From: Rhodanobacter sp. T12-5
GTDB taxonomy: Bacteria > Pseudomonadota > Gammaproteobacteria > Xanthomonadales > Rhodanobacteraceae
Length of the DNA stretch: 64,000 nucleotides
Direction of reading: 5' to 3'
NCBI RefSeq assembly: GCF_008329435.1
Contig: NZ_NPKN01000001.1
Span: 682,001 to 746,000, forward strand
Shown here: in pieces, positions 32,462 to 45,130 of the stretch
Layout: every line of letters starts with the position of its first letter
Position numbering within the stretch: position 1 is the stretch's first letter
Position numbers and translations under genes: made by a program
The notes under the pieces: model-generated
The model's database searches: none
What the model was told of the DNA's origin: nothing
Seen by the model: only the letters and a program-made list of their open reading frames with translations

Positions 32462-32854
32462 TCAGGCATGGTCGATGAAGATTCCCCCGCGGCCACCGCT
32501 GGCAGCGATCTGGGCCAGTTCGTCCAGTGGCTTTTCCGCATAGTTGAGTACGCGCAGCAGCATCGGCAGGTTGAGGCCGGAGACGCAATGAAGGTGCACG
32601 CCCAGCGCGCCGAGCGACAGCCCGATATTGCATGGCGTGGCGCCGTAGAGGTCGGCAAGGATCAGTACGCCGTCGCCGCTGTCGAGTTCGCGCGCGTGGC
32701 ATTCGGTCAGCGTGCGCATCACGTCCGGGTCCGATTGCGGCGGCACTTCCACGGCGGCCACACGCAGCGGCAGTCGCGGCATCACGTGGCGCGCGGCGGC
32801 GATCAGCGCCTTGCCGACCGCCTCGTGCGTCATCAGCAGCACGCCGACGCTCAT
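32462..32854 (-). CDS. PTS EIIA component, mannose-family type
   Basis: 130 residues of the EIIA-Man fold. The start is MSVGVLLMTHEAVGKALI, with the phosphorylated His in the MTHE turn; then come DGVLILADLYGATPCNIG and VSGLNLPMLLRVL. It takes phosphate from HPr. No EIIB/C partner is nearby, so it probably acts in regulation, as proposed for similar truncated systems of Xanthomonads. The ATG at 32854 matches the family N-terminus. Confidence 0.92.
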   Translation of the reverse strand: MSVGVLLMTHEAVGKALIAAARHVMPRLPLRVAAVEVPPQSDPDVMRTLTECHARELDSGDGVLILADLYGATPCNIGLSLGALGVHLHCVSGLNLPMLLRVLNYAEKPLDELAQIAASGGRGGIFIDHA

Positions 32855-32894
32855 CGGTACAGGCCTGCGATGAAGGTGGTGGATGGCGTGGTCA

Positions 32895-33800
32895 TCATTC
32901 GAGCTCGCGGTGGAAGGTAAGCACGCCTTCGCGACGATCGCGATAGTACGCGGCGAGCTTCTCGACCAGGTAGACCGAGCGATGGCGGCCACCGGTGCAG
33001 CCGACCGAGATCGTCAGATAGCTGCGGTCGTCCTGTTCGAAACGCGGCAGCCAGGCGTCCAGCCAGCGCGCGGTGTCGCTGAAGTATTCGCCGACCAGCG
33101 GCTCGCTGTCCAGGAATTCGCGTACCGGCGCATCCTTGCCGGACAGCGGGCGAAGGTGCGGGTGCCAGTGCGGGTTCGGCAGGCAGCGTGCGTCGAACAC
33201 GAAGTCCGCGTCCAGCGGCAGTCCGCGGCGGAACGCGAACGACTGGAACATCAGCGTCAGCCCCTCGATCGCCTGGGCGTAGCCCTTGGCGACGAGCCGG
33301 CGCAGCTGGTGCACGTTGAGTTCGCTGGAGTCGATCACCCGTTCGGCGATCGCCATCAGCGGGCGCAGCAGCTTGCGCTCCTCGGCAATGGCGTCGGCCA
33401 GCGACAGCCCGCGCATGGCCAGCGGATGGCGCCGACGGGATTCCGAATAGCGCTTGATCAGGATCTCGTCGCGGCAATCCAGGAAGATCAGGTGCACCTG
33501 CACGCCGGCGGCGGCCAGCTCCGACAGCACGGTGGGCATGTGGGCGAAATCCGCGCCGCGGTTGCGCACGTCCACGCCTACCGCGATGCGTCGGTGCTTG
33601 TTGCCGTTGCCCTCGACCACCGCGTTCACCAGCTGCGGCAACAGCGCCGAGGGCAGGTTGTCGACGCAGTAGAACTCCAGGTCTTCCAGCGCGCGCAAGG
33701 CGACGGTCTTGCCGCCGCCGGACAGGCCGGTGAGCACGATCAGGTGGATTTCGCGCGGATCGACTTGCGGGTCGAGGATGATGGGGTTCTGCTCGTTCAT
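32895..33800 (-). CDS. rapZ: RNase adapter protein RapZ
   Basis: 301 residues. The N-terminal Walker A is LIVLTGLSGGGKTVALRALED. Then come FYCVDNLPSALLP, VGVDVRNR and the C-terminal RNA/metabolite-binding domain ending ISVGCTGGRHRSVYLVEKLA. In enterobacteria it binds GlcN6P and small RNAs and guides RNase E to adjust glmS. The gene starts four bases after the hprK stop, in the PTS operon. Confidence 0.96.
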   Translation of the reverse strand: MNEQNPIILDPQVDPREIHLIVLTGLSGGGKTVALRALEDLEFYCVDNLPSALLPQLVNAVVEGNGNKHRRIAVGVDVRNRGADFAHMPTVLSELAAAGVQVHLIFLDCRDEILIKRYSESRRRHPLAMRGLSLADAIAEERKLLRPLMAIAERVIDSSELNVHQLRRLVAKGYAQAIEGLTLMFQSFAFRRGLPLDADFVFDARCLPNPHWHPHLRPLSGKDAPVREFLDSEPLVGEYFSDTARWLDAWLPRFEQDDRSYLTISVGCTGGRHRSVYLVEKLAAYYRDRREGVLTFHRELE

Positions 33801-33804
33801 GTGC

Positions 33805-34770
33805 TCACCATGGAGGCAATCGGCGCAATTGGTGGGCCTGGCGGTCGATGAAGGTCTGCGCCGGGTCGATGCCCTTGCTCTTCAGCGCGTGGCTGCGCAC
33901 GGCCGCCTCGACCAGCACCGAGAGGTTGCGTCCCGAAGCGACGGGGATGGTGATCAGCGGCACCTTCACGTCGAAGATTTCGCGATGGCCGATGTCGCCG
34001 GTGAGCCGGGTCAGCGCGTCGGTGGTGTTGTCCGGATAGCCGTCGCCGTCGCGCAGCGGCTTGAGGTGGATCACCAGGCGCAGGTACTTGGAGGTCTTGA
34101 CCGACATGTGGCCGAACATCTCGCGCACGTTGAGCACGCCCAGGCCGCGTACTTCGAGCAGGTCCTGCAGCAGTTCGGGGCAGGAGCCGTCGATCACGTC
34201 CGGTGCGATCAGGGTGAATTCGGTGGCGTCGTCGGCAACCAGCCGGTGACCGCGGGTGATCAGCTCCAGCGCCAGCTCGCTCTTGCCGGAGCCCGCCTCG
34301 CCGGTGATCAGCACGCCGATCGAAAATACTTCGAGAAACACGCCGTGCAGGGTGGTTTTCGCCGCCAGCATGCGCGCCAGATGGTATTGCAGGTAGGTCA
34401 GCAGTTCGTGGCCGCGCTTGGCGCTGATCCACAACGGCGTATTGGTCTCCTCGGCGACTTCGCGCAGGTCGGCGGGTACCGCTTGGTCCTTGGTCACGAT
34501 CAGCGCCACCGGCTGGTAGGCGGCGATCTTGTGCATCACCTCCCAGCGTTGGCGCGAATCGAGTCCGTCGAGGAAGTTGAGCTCCTCCGAGCCGATGATC
34601 TGGATCTTGTTCGGGTAGATGACATTGAGATAGCCGATCAGCGACGGCCGGCGCGCCTGCGCCACGCCCGGTTCGAGCACGCGCGACTCGCCGCGCATGC
34701 CGGACAACCAGCGCAGGGCCATGCGTTCGTGGACGCCGTCGTAGAGTTGTCGTGCGCTGATCCGATCCAA
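33805..34770 (-). CDS. hprK: HPr kinase/phosphorylase
   Basis: 321 residues with Walker [21 protein letters not shown] (about 151-170), the DDATEF loop and the signature [15 protein letters not shown]. It adds or removes phosphate at the HPr serine. The start is TTG at 34770 with AAAGGA eight bases upstream. It occupies the place where many gammaproteobacteria have ptsN between hpf and rapZ; no ptsN is present here. Confidence 0.95.
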   Translation of the reverse strand: MDRISARQLYDGVHERMALRWLSGMRGESRVLEPGVAQARRPSLIGYLNVIYPNKIQIIGSEELNFLDGLDSRQRWEVMHKIAAYQPVALIVTKDQAVPADLREVAEETNTPLWISAKRGHELLTYLQYHLARMLAAKTTLHGVFLEVFSIGVLITGEAGSGKSELALELITRGHRLVADDATEFTLIAPDVIDGSCPELLQDLLEVRGLGVLNVREMFGHMSVKTSKYLRLVIHLKPLRDGDGYPDNTTDALTRLTGDIGHREIFDVKVPLITIPVASGRNLSVLVEAAVRSHALKSKGIDPAQTFIDRQAHQLRRLPPW

Positions 34771-34868
34771 ACCCAGGTCCTTTGCGCCGCAGGGTGAGCC
34801 CGTTGGGGCCTGGCGACGTCATTGCCATTGTGCCAGCTTGCATCGCCATGCGCGTTCACAAAGCAAAA

Positions 34869-34894
34869 CGGCCCGCCCTGGATCGGGCGGGCCG
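34869..34894 (-). terminator. Rho-independent terminator of hpf
   Basis: CGGCCCGCCC (34869-34878) pairs with GGGCGGGCCG (34885-34894). Read on the minus strand, the stem is followed by TTTTGCTTTG. It lies 25 bases past the hpf stop and separates hpf from hprK. Confidence 0.8.
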
Positions 34895-34918
34895 CGGGGC
34901 CGGACTCATCGCCGGAAC

Positions 34919-35242
34919 TCAGCCGTATTGACGCTCCTGGCGCGCTTCGCGCTGGTGCTTGTCGCTGACTTTCTCGCGATGCTTGCGCAACTGGTTGACC
35001 AGCTTGTCGAACAGCACGTCGATCGACGCATACATGTCCGCTTCGGCGGCCTCGGCATGCAGCGTGGCGCCGATCACGCCCAGGGTTCCTTCGGCGCTTT
35101 GGCGAAGCTTGTCGACCGAAAGCACGATCGCAAGACTGATCAATTTGTCATCGAGACGGGTGAGGCGGTCGAGCTTGGCGGTGGCGTGGTCGCGCAGGGC
35201 CGGGGTGACTTCAATCTGCTGGCCGCTGAGTTGGAATTGCAT
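34919..35242 (-). CDS. hpf: Ribosome hibernation-promoting factor
   Basis: 107 residues, short-form HPF/YfiA fold. The start MQFQLSGQQIEVTPALRDHATAKLD is followed by YASIDVLFDKLVNQLRKHREK, the family's C-terminal helix. It binds idle ribosomes in stationary phase. GAGGAGG precedes the ATG. It lies directly downstream of rpoN, as in many proteobacteria, and is closed by its own terminator. Confidence 0.95.
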   Translation of the reverse strand: MQFQLSGQQIEVTPALRDHATAKLDRLTRLDDKLISLAIVLSVDKLRQSAEGTLGVIGATLHAEAAEADMYASIDVLFDKLVNQLRKHREKVSDKHQREARQERQYG

Positions 35243-35377
35243 GGGGCGCCTCCTCTGGTGGTGCAGTGCCGCTTGGTAGCGGCGGGGTCGGCATGCCGTG
35301 GCCTTTGCGCCAGCGGCATGTCGTCAATCATTCTCTTGTCTCAGGTATGGGATCGTTTTGGCGGCAAGCAAGTTCCT

Positions 35378-36838
35378 TCAGCTTGCACGCTGGCGTTCAC
35401 TGGAGCTGGGAATGCGCAGCCCCTCGCGGTATTTGGCGACCGTGCGGCGCGCGACCTGGATGCCCTTGCGCTGCAGTTCCGTGGCAATCGCATGATCGGA
35501 CAACGGCTTGCGCGAATCTTCCGCGTCGATGAGCTTGCGCAGCATGGCCTGGATGGCGGTGGCCGAGGCGCTGCCGCCATCCTCGGTGGAGACGCCGCTG
35601 GAAAAGAAGTACTTCAGTTCGAACGTGCCGCGTGGCGTATGCATGTACTTGCGCGTGGTGACGCGCGATATCGTCGATTCGTGCATGCCGACCTCCTCGG
35701 CCACCTCGCGCAGCACCAGCGGATGCATGGCCTCGGGGCCGTACTCGAGGAAGGCGCTTTGCCGGCGCACGATCGCATCGGCGACCTTGAGCAGGGTCTC
35801 GGCGCGCGACTCCAGGCTCTTGATCAGCCAGCGCGCCTCCTGCAGTTGGCCGCGCATCCAGCTGGCGTCCTCCCCGCGGGCCCGCGCGATCAGCCCGCAG
35901 TAATGCTGGTTGAGGCCAAGCCGCGGTTGCGCATCGGCGTTGAGGCTGACCCGCCAGCGGCTGCCGTCGCGCAGCGCATAGACGTCCGGCGCGACGTATT
36001 CCACCGGCGTCGCATCCAGCGCCGCGCCCGGGCGCGGATCGAGGCTGCGGATCAGCACGGCGGCGGCGGCGACGTCGTCTTCGCTGGCGCGCAGTTTGCG
36101 CGCCAACCGGACGATATCGTTGCGCGCCAGCAACTCCAGTTCGCTGTCGACGATGCATAGCGCCAGCTCACGTTGCGGCGTGTCGGCGTCGAATTGCTCC
36201 AGTTGCACGCGCAGGCAGTCGCGCAAGTCCAGGCTGCCGACGCCGACCGGGTCGAAACCCTGCAGCTGTCGACGCACGGCCTCGATTTCCACGACGCTGG
36301 CCTTGAGGTCGGTCGGCAACGCGGCAAGCACCGCATCGAGCCCTTCGCTGAGGTAGCCGGCGCCGTCCAGCGCATCGATCAGCACGGTGGCGATCAGGTG
36401 CTGGCGCGGGTTGAACGAGGCCAGGTTGAGCTGCCACAACAGATGTTGCTGCAGGGTTTCCGGTGCGGCGTTCTGGGGCTCGAAATCGTCGTCGCCGCGC
36501 GAGCCTGAACTGCTGCTGCCGACGCTGCTGCTGGAGAAGTCGATCGGCGATTCGGCGACGCCGCCGCCATCGGCCCAGTCGCTGGCACTGTCGCCGTCGA
36601 CTTCGCCGCCGCTGGCGACACTTTCCGCACTCGGGTATTCGCTTTCTCCGTCCTGGACGTCGAGCGCCTCGGCGTCTTCGGCTTCCTCGGCGAATTCCAG
36701 CAGCGGATTGCTCTCGGCGATCTGGCGCAGCTCGACTTCCAGCTCCAGCTGCGACAATTGCAGCAGGCGGATGGCCTGCTGCAACTGCGGTGTCAGCGTC
36801 AATTGCTGGTGGAGGCGAAACTGTAATGCGGGTTTCAT
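35378..36838 (-). CDS. rpoN: RNA polymerase sigma-54 factor
   Basis: 486 residues from the ATG at 36838, chosen because MKPALQFRLHQQLTLTPQLQ matches the family start; in-frame ATGs at 36847 and 36868 exist. Region I is Gln/Leu-rich (10-50) and region II is acidic and Ser-rich (about 55-120). A core-binding and helix-turn-helix region follows. The RpoN box ARRTVAKYRE lies near the end and recognises -24/-12 promoters. It sits between lptB and hpf. Confidence 0.97.
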   Translation of the reverse strand: MKPALQFRLHQQLTLTPQLQQAIRLLQLSQLELEVELRQIAESNPLLEFAEEAEDAEALDVQDGESEYPSAESVASGGEVDGDSASDWADGGGVAESPIDFSSSSVGSSSSGSRGDDDFEPQNAAPETLQQHLLWQLNLASFNPRQHLIATVLIDALDGAGYLSEGLDAVLAALPTDLKASVVEIEAVRRQLQGFDPVGVGSLDLRDCLRVQLEQFDADTPQRELALCIVDSELELLARNDIVRLARKLRASEDDVAAAAVLIRSLDPRPGAALDATPVEYVAPDVYALRDGSRWRVSLNADAQPRLGLNQHYCGLIARARGEDASWMRGQLQEARWLIKSLESRAETLLKVADAIVRRQSAFLEYGPEAMHPLVLREVAEEVGMHESTISRVTTRKYMHTPRGTFELKYFFSSGVSTEDGGSASATAIQAMLRKLIDAEDSRKPLSDHAIATELQRKGIQVARRTVAKYREGLRIPSSSERQRAS

Positions 36839-36936
36839 GCCAGCCATATCGAAGGAGCTTGCGGCCATCCTAACGCTTGCCCGCGGCAGCGGCCATAGCC
36901 TCAGGTCACGGTTTGTCCTGAGGTGGCTCTACACGC

Positions 36937-37656
36937 TCAGAGGCGGAATTCGCGGCCCAGATAGACCTCGCGCACCTTCTCGTCGGCGAGGATGTGCGCC
37001 GGGGTGCCGCGCGACAGCACCGCACCCTCGTTCAGGATGTAGGCGCGGTCGCAGATGCCAAGGGTCTCACGCACGTTGTGATCGGTGATCAGCACGCCGA
37101 TGCCGCGCTCTTTCAGGTGTCGCACGATGCGCTGGATCTCGCCCACCGAGATCGGATCGACCCCGGCGAACGGCTCGTCCAGCAGCATGTAGCGCGGCCT
37201 GGCCGCCAGCGCGCGGGCAATCTCCACCCGTCGCCGCTCGCCACCGGACAGGCTGATGCCTTTCTGACCGGCGATGTGCGCGATCTTCAGCTCGTCCAGC
37301 AGGCTTTCCAGCTCCGTGTCGCGCTGTTGCGGGGTGAGTCCTTCGCGCAGCTCCAGTACGGCCATGATGTTGTCCGCCACGCTGAGTCGGCGGAACACCG
37401 ACGCTTCCTGCGGCAGGTAGCCGATACCCAGTTTCGCGCGCGAATGCATCGGCAGGTTGGTGATGTCCTGCTGGTCCAGCTTGATGCTGCCCGCATCGGC
37501 CTCGACCAGACCGACCACCATGTAGAAGCAGGTGGTCTTGCCGGCACCGTTGGGGCCGAGCAGGCCGACCACCTCGCCCTCGCGGATCGAGAAGCCGAAA
37601 TCGCGGACGACCTGGCGTGATTTGAAACTCTTCTGCAGACCTTCGGCGGAGAGCAT
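36937..37656 (-). CDS. lptB: Lipopolysaccharide export ABC ATPase LptB
   Basis: 239 residues. Walker A is [20 protein letters not shown], the signature is [18 protein letters not shown] and Walker B is [15 protein letters not shown], with H-loop TDHNVRETL. All match LptB. It powers LptFG to extract LPS from the inner membrane. It lies three bases after lptA and just before rpoN. Confidence 0.96.
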   Translation of the reverse strand: MLSAEGLQKSFKSRQVVRDFGFSIREGEVVGLLGPNGAGKTTCFYMVVGLVEADAGSIKLDQQDITNLPMHSRAKLGIGYLPQEASVFRRLSVADNIMAVLELREGLTPQQRDTELESLLDELKIAHIAGQKGISLSGGERRRVEIARALAARPRYMLLDEPFAGVDPISVGEIQRIVRHLKERGIGVLITDHNVRETLGICDRAYILNEGAVLSRGTPAHILADEKVREVYLGREFRL

Positions 37657-37659
37657 CGG

Positions 37660-38343
37660 TTACGGCTGTCCCTGCGGCGGTGTCGGACTGCTGCCGGCAG
37701 CCGCCGGCGCGGCCGTCGGTGGCATCGGGCTGCTGGCTGTCGTGGCGGGTGTCGCCGACGGCTGGTTCGGCGCGGAAGTTGCCGCCGCAGGGCCGCGCTT
37801 TTCGGCGGGCGCCGCCACGGGCTTCGGCTTGGGCTGGAACGTCATGTGCACCATGCCGTCACCGCTGCTCTCGCCGGTCATCTGGCTGGTCTGGGTGTTG
37901 TAGGTGAGCTTGTCGCCGCGCGCTTCGCCGCGCCCCTTCTGGTTGACCCACGCGTTGCCGGTCAGCACGGCAATCTGCTTGACGTTGTCGTAGTCGATGC
38001 TGGCAGCGTTGCCCTGCATCAGGTTGCCACTGTCGTCGACCTGCTCGATATGAGCGGGGCTGCCGGTAACGACGACTCGAGTGACGCTGTTGTCGGCATC
38101 CAGATAGGCCGTGGCAAGGGCGCCGGTCACCTTCAGCGTGCCCTGGGTGAGTACGACGCTGCCCTTGTAGTGGACAAAGCCATTGGCCTGCTGGGTGGCG
38201 TCGAACGATTTCGCCGAGATGTTGGCCGGTTGCTGGCGATCGTCCTTGCGCGCAAGCGCGGGCTGCAACATCACCAGTCCAAGGCCCAGGATCGCGAGCC
38301 TAACGGCGCGACTTGGCAGGCATGAACGTGCTGTGGACATCAT
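37660..38343 (-). CDS. lptA: Lipopolysaccharide transport periplasmic protein LptA
   Basis: 227 residues. The signal peptide is of the form RAVRLAILGLGLVMLQPALA, followed by the LptA beta-jellyroll (about 40-160) with FVHYKGSVVLTQGTLKVTG and AWVNQKGRGEARGDKLTYNT. The C-terminal 50 residues are Pro/Ala/Thr-rich, a longer tail than in E. coli. The ATG at 38343 (GGAG seven bases upstream) overlaps lptC by 44 bases; ATG 38340 is the alternative. It bridges LPS across the periplasm. Confidence 0.9.
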   Translation of the reverse strand: MMSTARSCLPSRAVRLAILGLGLVMLQPALARKDDRQQPANISAKSFDATQQANGFVHYKGSVVLTQGTLKVTGALATAYLDADNSVTRVVVTGSPAHIEQVDDSGNLMQGNAASIDYDNVKQIAVLTGNAWVNQKGRGEARGDKLTYNTQTSQMTGESSGDGMVHMTFQPKPKPVAAPAEKRGPAAATSAPNQPSATPATTASSPMPPTAAPAAAGSSPTPPQGQP

Positions 38344-38902
38344 CGAGCAACTCCAGGTGCTTGTTGGTGAGGTTGGCGCGCATGCCGACCCCGCTGATTG
38401 TAGAGGCTCCCTGGACGATCCGGGTCGGCGCCGCGGTCTCCAGGCGGTTTTCCTTCGGCCAGGCAGTGACATCGGAGGTATGCATGTCGGTCGCCGGGGT
38501 CGTGCCGAAGGCGGCCCGCTGCATCTCCACCGGCCCCTGCAGCTTGAGCAGGGTGCCTGCCTTGTTGACCCAGCCGTAGAGGGATTTGCCGTGCCAGTCC
38601 GGCACGCCGGCCTGCCTGGCCGGCAACTGGAACGTCGGCGAGTTGAGATACAGCGAATCGTCGCCCTCGCGGCGCTCCAGATGCGGCGCCTGCAGGTGGA
38701 AACTGGGCTGTCCGGCGGCGTTGTATTCGGTGACCCGGGCGTCGGTCAGGGTGTAGCCGGAGCGTGGCGGGCCGACGAAGTCGTTGGTTTTCGGCGCGGG
38801 GCCGAACCACCACAGCAGCAACTGGGCCATGCCGGCGGCGAGGGCGATCAGCAAGGTCGCGGCCGGCACGCGCCGGTCGCGCAGCCACAGGCGCCAGCTC
38901 AC
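38300..38902 (-). CDS. lptC: LPS export protein LptC
   Basis: 200 residues from a GTG at 38902 that overlaps the kdsC stop by four bases. One N-terminal helix (LLIALAAGMAQLLLWWF) anchors a periplasmic LptC domain with DARVTEYNAAGQPSFHLQA and VTAWPKENRLETAAPTRIVQG. It hands LPS from LptBFG to LptA. The gene order kdsD-kdsC-lptC-lptA-lptB is the standard one. Confidence 0.92.
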   Translation of the reverse strand: MSWRLWLRDRRVPAATLLIALAAGMAQLLLWWFGPAPKTNDFVGPPRSGYTLTDARVTEYNAAGQPSFHLQAPHLERREGDDSLYLNSPTFQLPARQAGVPDWHGKSLYGWVNKAGTLLKLQGPVEMQRAAFGTTPATDMHTSDVTAWPKENRLETAAPTRIVQGASTISGVGMRANLTNKHLELLDDVHSTFMPAKSRR

Positions 38903-39477
38903 TGCCAGCGCTCCCGTTCGGCATCGCTGCGGCCCTGTGCATGCAGGATCAGGTCGCAAGCCTCGCGCACGGCGCCTTCGCCGCCGCGCTGGCGGGTTTG
39001 CCAGTGCGCCGCTTCGACTACCCATGGATGCGCGTTGGCTACTGCCACCGCCAGCCCGGCGATGCGCATCGGTGCCAGGTCGGGCAGGTCGTCGCCGACA
39101 ACGGCGGCCTGTTCGGGCGAAAGGTGCAGTGCGTCGAGCAGTTCCAGCAGGCAGCTGCGCTTGTCGCCCTGGCCCTGGTAGACGTGCGCGATGCCGAGTT
39201 CCTCGGCACGCAGCGCGACCGGATGGCTGATCCGCGCGGTGATCAATGCGACCTCGATGCCGTTCGCCTGCAGCCGCTTCAGGCCGAGCCCGTCGTGCAC
39301 GTGGAATACCTTGGTCTCGCGGCCGTCCTCGCCGTACCACAGGCGGCCGTCGGTCAACGTGCCGTCGACGTCGAACGCGGCCAGGCGGATTTTCGCGGCG
39401 CGGGCGAGGATATCGGCAGGGGGATTGGCGAGGTAGTTGGCGGGCACGGGATCAGTTTCTGGATGGGGCAGGGGCAA
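38899..39477 (-). CDS. kdsC: 3-deoxy-D-manno-octulosonate 8-phosphate phosphatase
   Basis: About 192 residues of HAD type C0. The nucleophile motif is LAAFDVDGTLTDGRLWYG, then FHVHDGLGLKRL, ITAR and GDDLPDLAPM. It dephosphorylates Kdo-8-P. The start is uncertain: TTG at 39477 or GTG at 39447, neither with a clear ribosome site. The former is given because it leaves the shorter gap to kdsD. Confidence 0.93.
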   Translation of the reverse strand: MPLPHPETDPVPANYLANPPADILARAAKIRLAAFDVDGTLTDGRLWYGEDGRETKVFHVHDGLGLKRLQANGIEVALITARISHPVALRAEELGIAHVYQGQGDKRSCLLELLDALHLSPEQAAVVGDDLPDLAPMRIAGLAVAVANAHPWVVEAAHWQTRQRGGEGAVREACDLILHAQGRSDAERERWQ

Positions 39478-39513
39478 GAGCGGCTTGCCTGATCTGTCGA
39501 GACAAATCAGGCG

Positions 39514-42301
<2,788 letters not shown>

Positions 42302-42317
42302 GCGGCTTCGTATCCGT

Positions 42318-42354
42318 ACAGCAGAAAGCCCGGCATTGCCGGGCTTTCTGCTGT
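42318..42354. terminator. Bidirectional terminator between murA and DUF3108 gene
   Basis: ACAGCAGAAAGCCCGGCA (42318-42335) is perfectly complementary to 42337-42354. The hairpin lies 16 bases after the murA stop and 20 bases after the stop of the minus-strand gene, so it can serve both convergent genes. The T/A tracts flanking the GC core are inside the stem. Confidence 0.8.
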
Positions 42355-42374
42355 GCGGGCCGTGTATGGAAAGC

Positions 42375-43082
42375 TCAGTCAGCCTTGTAACTTGCCAACT
42401 CCAGCGTCATGTCACCGCCGTCGTGCTGTGACAGCTTGACCGGCAACGGATAGCGTCCGGGCGCATACCACGCGCTGAAGCCGCGGTCGGCGTCGGTGCG
42501 GTCGACGCGCACGGTCTCGAAACTGCCGGCCGGAACCTTCACGGTTTCCTTGCCGCTCACCTTGAAATTCTGCGTCTCAACTTCCTGTCGTACGGCGACC
42601 GGCAACGCGATCTGCTGCTGGCCGTCGCGCAGTGCCAGCCCGATGGCCAGCGCCGTGGTGTTGCGTTCGACCATGCCGGGTCTGGCCGGGTAAGTGTGCG
42701 GACCCTTGCCGTCATCGACGCTGACCTGATGGTTGGCCCAGTCGACCACCAGGTGGCGCTGTTTGGTCTTGATCGCCGCGTCCAGCCGGTAGTCGTAGCT
42801 GATCGCCTCGGGGACGTCGCCTTTCCAGCGGAAATGCGAGGTTTCGCTGACGTTGGCGCCCAGCAGGGCGGCCAGCCCGCCGGTGCCCTTGACGTCCTTG
42901 CTGTAGATCCATTCACCGCGCTCACCGGGGCGCAGGCGGATGGATGCCTCGCCCATCGGCGAGCCGTCCTTGAGGACCTGGTAGGTGGCGGTAAAGGCGG
43001 TCGGCGGTTTGGCGAACGCATTTTGCACGGCCAGCAGCAGGCCGAGGCCGAGAAGTGGAGCGAGCAGGGGGCGGATAGTCAT
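42375..43082 (-). CDS. DUF3108 domain-containing exported protein
   Basis: 235 residues. A signal peptide ([19 protein letters not shown]) precedes a DUF3108 beta-sheet domain: [60 protein letters not shown] and [20 protein letters not shown]. The function is unknown; the fold resembles lipoprotein carriers. It follows purN on the same strand, an order seen in related genomes. Confidence 0.85.
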   Translation of the reverse strand: MTIRPLLAPLLGLGLLLAVQNAFAKPPTAFTATYQVLKDGSPMGEASIRLRPGERGEWIYSKDVKGTGGLAALLGANVSETSHFRWKGDVPEAISYDYRLDAAIKTKQRHLVVDWANHQVSVDDGKGPHTYPARPGMVERNTTALAIGLALRDGQQQIALPVAVRQEVETQNFKVSGKETVKVPAGSFETVRVDRTDADRGFSAWYAPGRYPLPVKLSQHDGGDMTLELASYKAD

Positions 43083-43117
43083 GTTTCGAGTCTGCGGTGG
43101 TCGGGCTGAACCGGGCC

Positions 43118-43783
43118 TCACCCCGGGGCGAACGATCCGTCGCTGCCGAATGCCAGCGGGACCGGCAGCGGCTGGCCGTCGAGCAGCGGGCCATGGCCAT
43201 CCCAGCGCAATCGTCCGCTGGCCAGCAAACCCAGTACTGCCGGCAGCAGCCGGTGTTCCAGCGGCAGCAGCCGCGCGGCCAGTCGTTGTTCGTCGTCGCC
43301 GGGTTCGACGGCGATGCGCGCCTGTGCGATCACCGGGCCGCCATCCAGCTCGGCGGTGACGAAGTGCACACTGGCGCCGTGCTCGGCATCGCCAGCCTCG
43401 AGTGCCCGGCGGTGCGTATGCAAGCCGCGGTATTTCGGCAGCAGCGACGGATGGATGTTGATCATCCGGCCGACCCACGGCATCAGCGCCTCGCCATCGA
43501 GGACGCGCATGAAACCGGCCAGCACCAGCAGATCGGCGCCGCTGGCGGCGATGCGATCGAACAGGTCGAGGTCGAAGGCGCGCCGGTCCGGGTAGCTGCG
43601 CGGGTCCAGCGCCAGCGTGGGGATATCTGCCGCTTCGGCCAGCCGCAGCGCACCGGCGTTGGCCTTGTCGCTGGCGACCAGCACGAATTCGACCGGCAGT
43701 TCGCCGCGTTCGCGCGCAGCGAGCAGCGCGGCGAGATTGCTGCCGCGGCCCGAGGCGAGGACGGCGATGCGGGGTAAGGACAT
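43118..43783 (-). CDS. purN: Phosphoribosylglycinamide formyltransferase
   Basis: 221 residues. The start motif is IAVLASGRGSNLAALL. The catalytic Asn and His are in MINIHPSLLPKYRGLHTHRRALEAG, and the Asp is in HFVTAELDGGPVIAQA. It uses formyl-tetrahydrofolate to make formyl-GAR in purine synthesis. It lies downstream of purM with a palindromic repeat in the gap. Confidence 0.96.
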   Translation of the reverse strand: MSLPRIAVLASGRGSNLAALLAARERGELPVEFVLVASDKANAGALRLAEAADIPTLALDPRSYPDRRAFDLDLFDRIAASGADLLVLAGFMRVLDGEALMPWVGRMINIHPSLLPKYRGLHTHRRALEAGDAEHGASVHFVTAELDGGPVIAQARIAVEPGDDEQRLAARLLPLEHRLLPAVLGLLASGRLRWDGHGPLLDGQPLPVPLAFGSDGSFAPG

Positions 43784-43802
43784 GGGAGTTTCCGGATCAA
43801 TG

Positions 43803-43887
43803 GCCGTTCGCCCTGAGCGCAGGCCTGAAGGCCAGAAGTCGAAGGGCCGCCCTGCGACTTCGTTGCGCTACGCTCAGGGCGAACGGC
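43803..43887. repeat. Short palindromic repeat, relative of 30155-30396
   Basis: The outer arms GCCGTTCGCCCTGAGCG (43803-43819) and CGCTCAGGGCGAACGGC (43871-43887) are perfect inverses. Inside lie AGGCCTGAAGGCC and a GAAGTCGAAGGGC/GCGACTTC pair. The sequence shares GTTC-CCCTGA-CG-AGCG and GTCGAAGGGC with the element at 30155-30396. It fills the purM-purN gap. Confidence 0.65.
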
Positions 43888-43911
43888 TGGAATATCTGGC
43901 GTCGAGCGGCT

Positions 43912-44982
43912 TCAACCGATGTGTACGCGCTCGTCGCTGCGCGCCGGCACCACTTCGCCAATCACCGAACTGTCCAGGCCATGCTTGGCCAGCAGCGTGG
44001 AGGCGGCGGCCACCGCATCAGCCGGCAGGATCACGGTGAACCCGACGCCGCAATTGAACGTGCGCCACATTTCTTCGCGTGCCACGTTGCCTTCGCGCAT
44101 CAGCCAGTCGAATACCGGCGGCAGCACGATGGCCGAAGCCTCCAGCGCGATGCCGAGGCCCTCGGGCACGACGCGAATGATGTTTTCCTTCAGGCCGCCG
44201 CCGGTGATGTGCGCCATGCCGTGGATCGGAATTGCAGAGTCCGCACGTGGATGTGCGGGGTTTTGCGAGGGATTCGCGCGAAGCAACTCCAGCATGGACT
44301 TCACGTAGATCGTGGTCGGCGCCATCAGCGCGTCGGCCAGCTTGACGCCGCCGAGGTCGAGGTCCAGTGGATTGCCGGCGCGTTCGAGGATCTTGCGCAC
44401 CAGCGAATACCCGTTCGAGTGCGGCCCGGACGAAGCCACGCCGAGAATCACGTCGCCGGCGACGATCGCGTCGCCGGTCAGCATCTGCGATTTCTCCACC
44501 GCGGCGACGGTGAAGCCGGCCAGGTCGTATTCGCCCGGCGGATACATGTCGGGCATTTCCGCCGTCTCGCCGCCGATCAGCGCACAGCCGGCCAGTTCGC
44601 AGCCCTTGGCGATGCCGCCGACCACGGCAACGGCGGTATCGACGTCCAGCTTGCCGGTGGCGAAATAATCGAGGAAGAACAGCGGCTCGGCGCCCTGCAC
44701 CAGCACGTCGTTGACGCACATGCCGACCAGGTCGATGCCGATCGTGTCGTGGCGGTTCAGGACCTGGGCCAGCTTCAGCTTGGTGCCGACGCCGTCGGTG
44801 CCGGACACCAGCACCGGCTCCTTGTAACGGCCGGACAAGTCGAACAGGCCGCCGAAGCCGCCAAGCCCCCCCATCACCTCGGGGCGGTTGGTGCGCTTGA
44901 CCAGTGGCTTGATGCGTTCGACCAGCGCATTGCCCGCGTCGATGTCGACGCCGGCGGCGCGGTAGGTGAGGGCGTCGGACAT
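43912..44982 (-). CDS. purM: Phosphoribosylformylglycinamidine cyclo-ligase
   Basis: 356 residues from the ATG at 44982. The motifs of the AIR synthase family are present: [69 protein letters not shown] and FNCGVGF. An in-frame ATG at 44997 adds five residues. It closes the imidazole ring of AIR. It is divergent from the DUF2066 gene and followed by purN. Confidence 0.96.
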   Translation of the reverse strand: MSDALTYRAAGVDIDAGNALVERIKPLVKRTNRPEVMGGLGGFGGLFDLSGRYKEPVLVSGTDGVGTKLKLAQVLNRHDTIGIDLVGMCVNDVLVQGAEPLFFLDYFATGKLDVDTAVAVVGGIAKGCELAGCALIGGETAEMPDMYPPGEYDLAGFTVAAVEKSQMLTGDAIVAGDVILGVASSGPHSNGYSLVRKILERAGNPLDLDLGGVKLADALMAPTTIYVKSMLELLRANPSQNPAHPRADSAIPIHGMAHITGGGLKENIIRVVPEGLGIALEASAIVLPPVFDWLMREGNVAREEMWRTFNCGVGFTVILPADAVAAASTLLAKHGLDSSVIGEVVPARSDERVHIG

Positions 44983-45130
44983 GGCAGAAACCGGCATGGA
45001 TGAAACGCGCAAGTTTAGCAGTATGCGGGGCCATTGCCGGGTGTGGCTGGCGGCGCCGGCCGAATCGCGGACGGCTTCGATGGACGCTGGCAGCGCGATT
45101 GGGCAGACTTCCCGGAGCTTTCCTTTGAAG

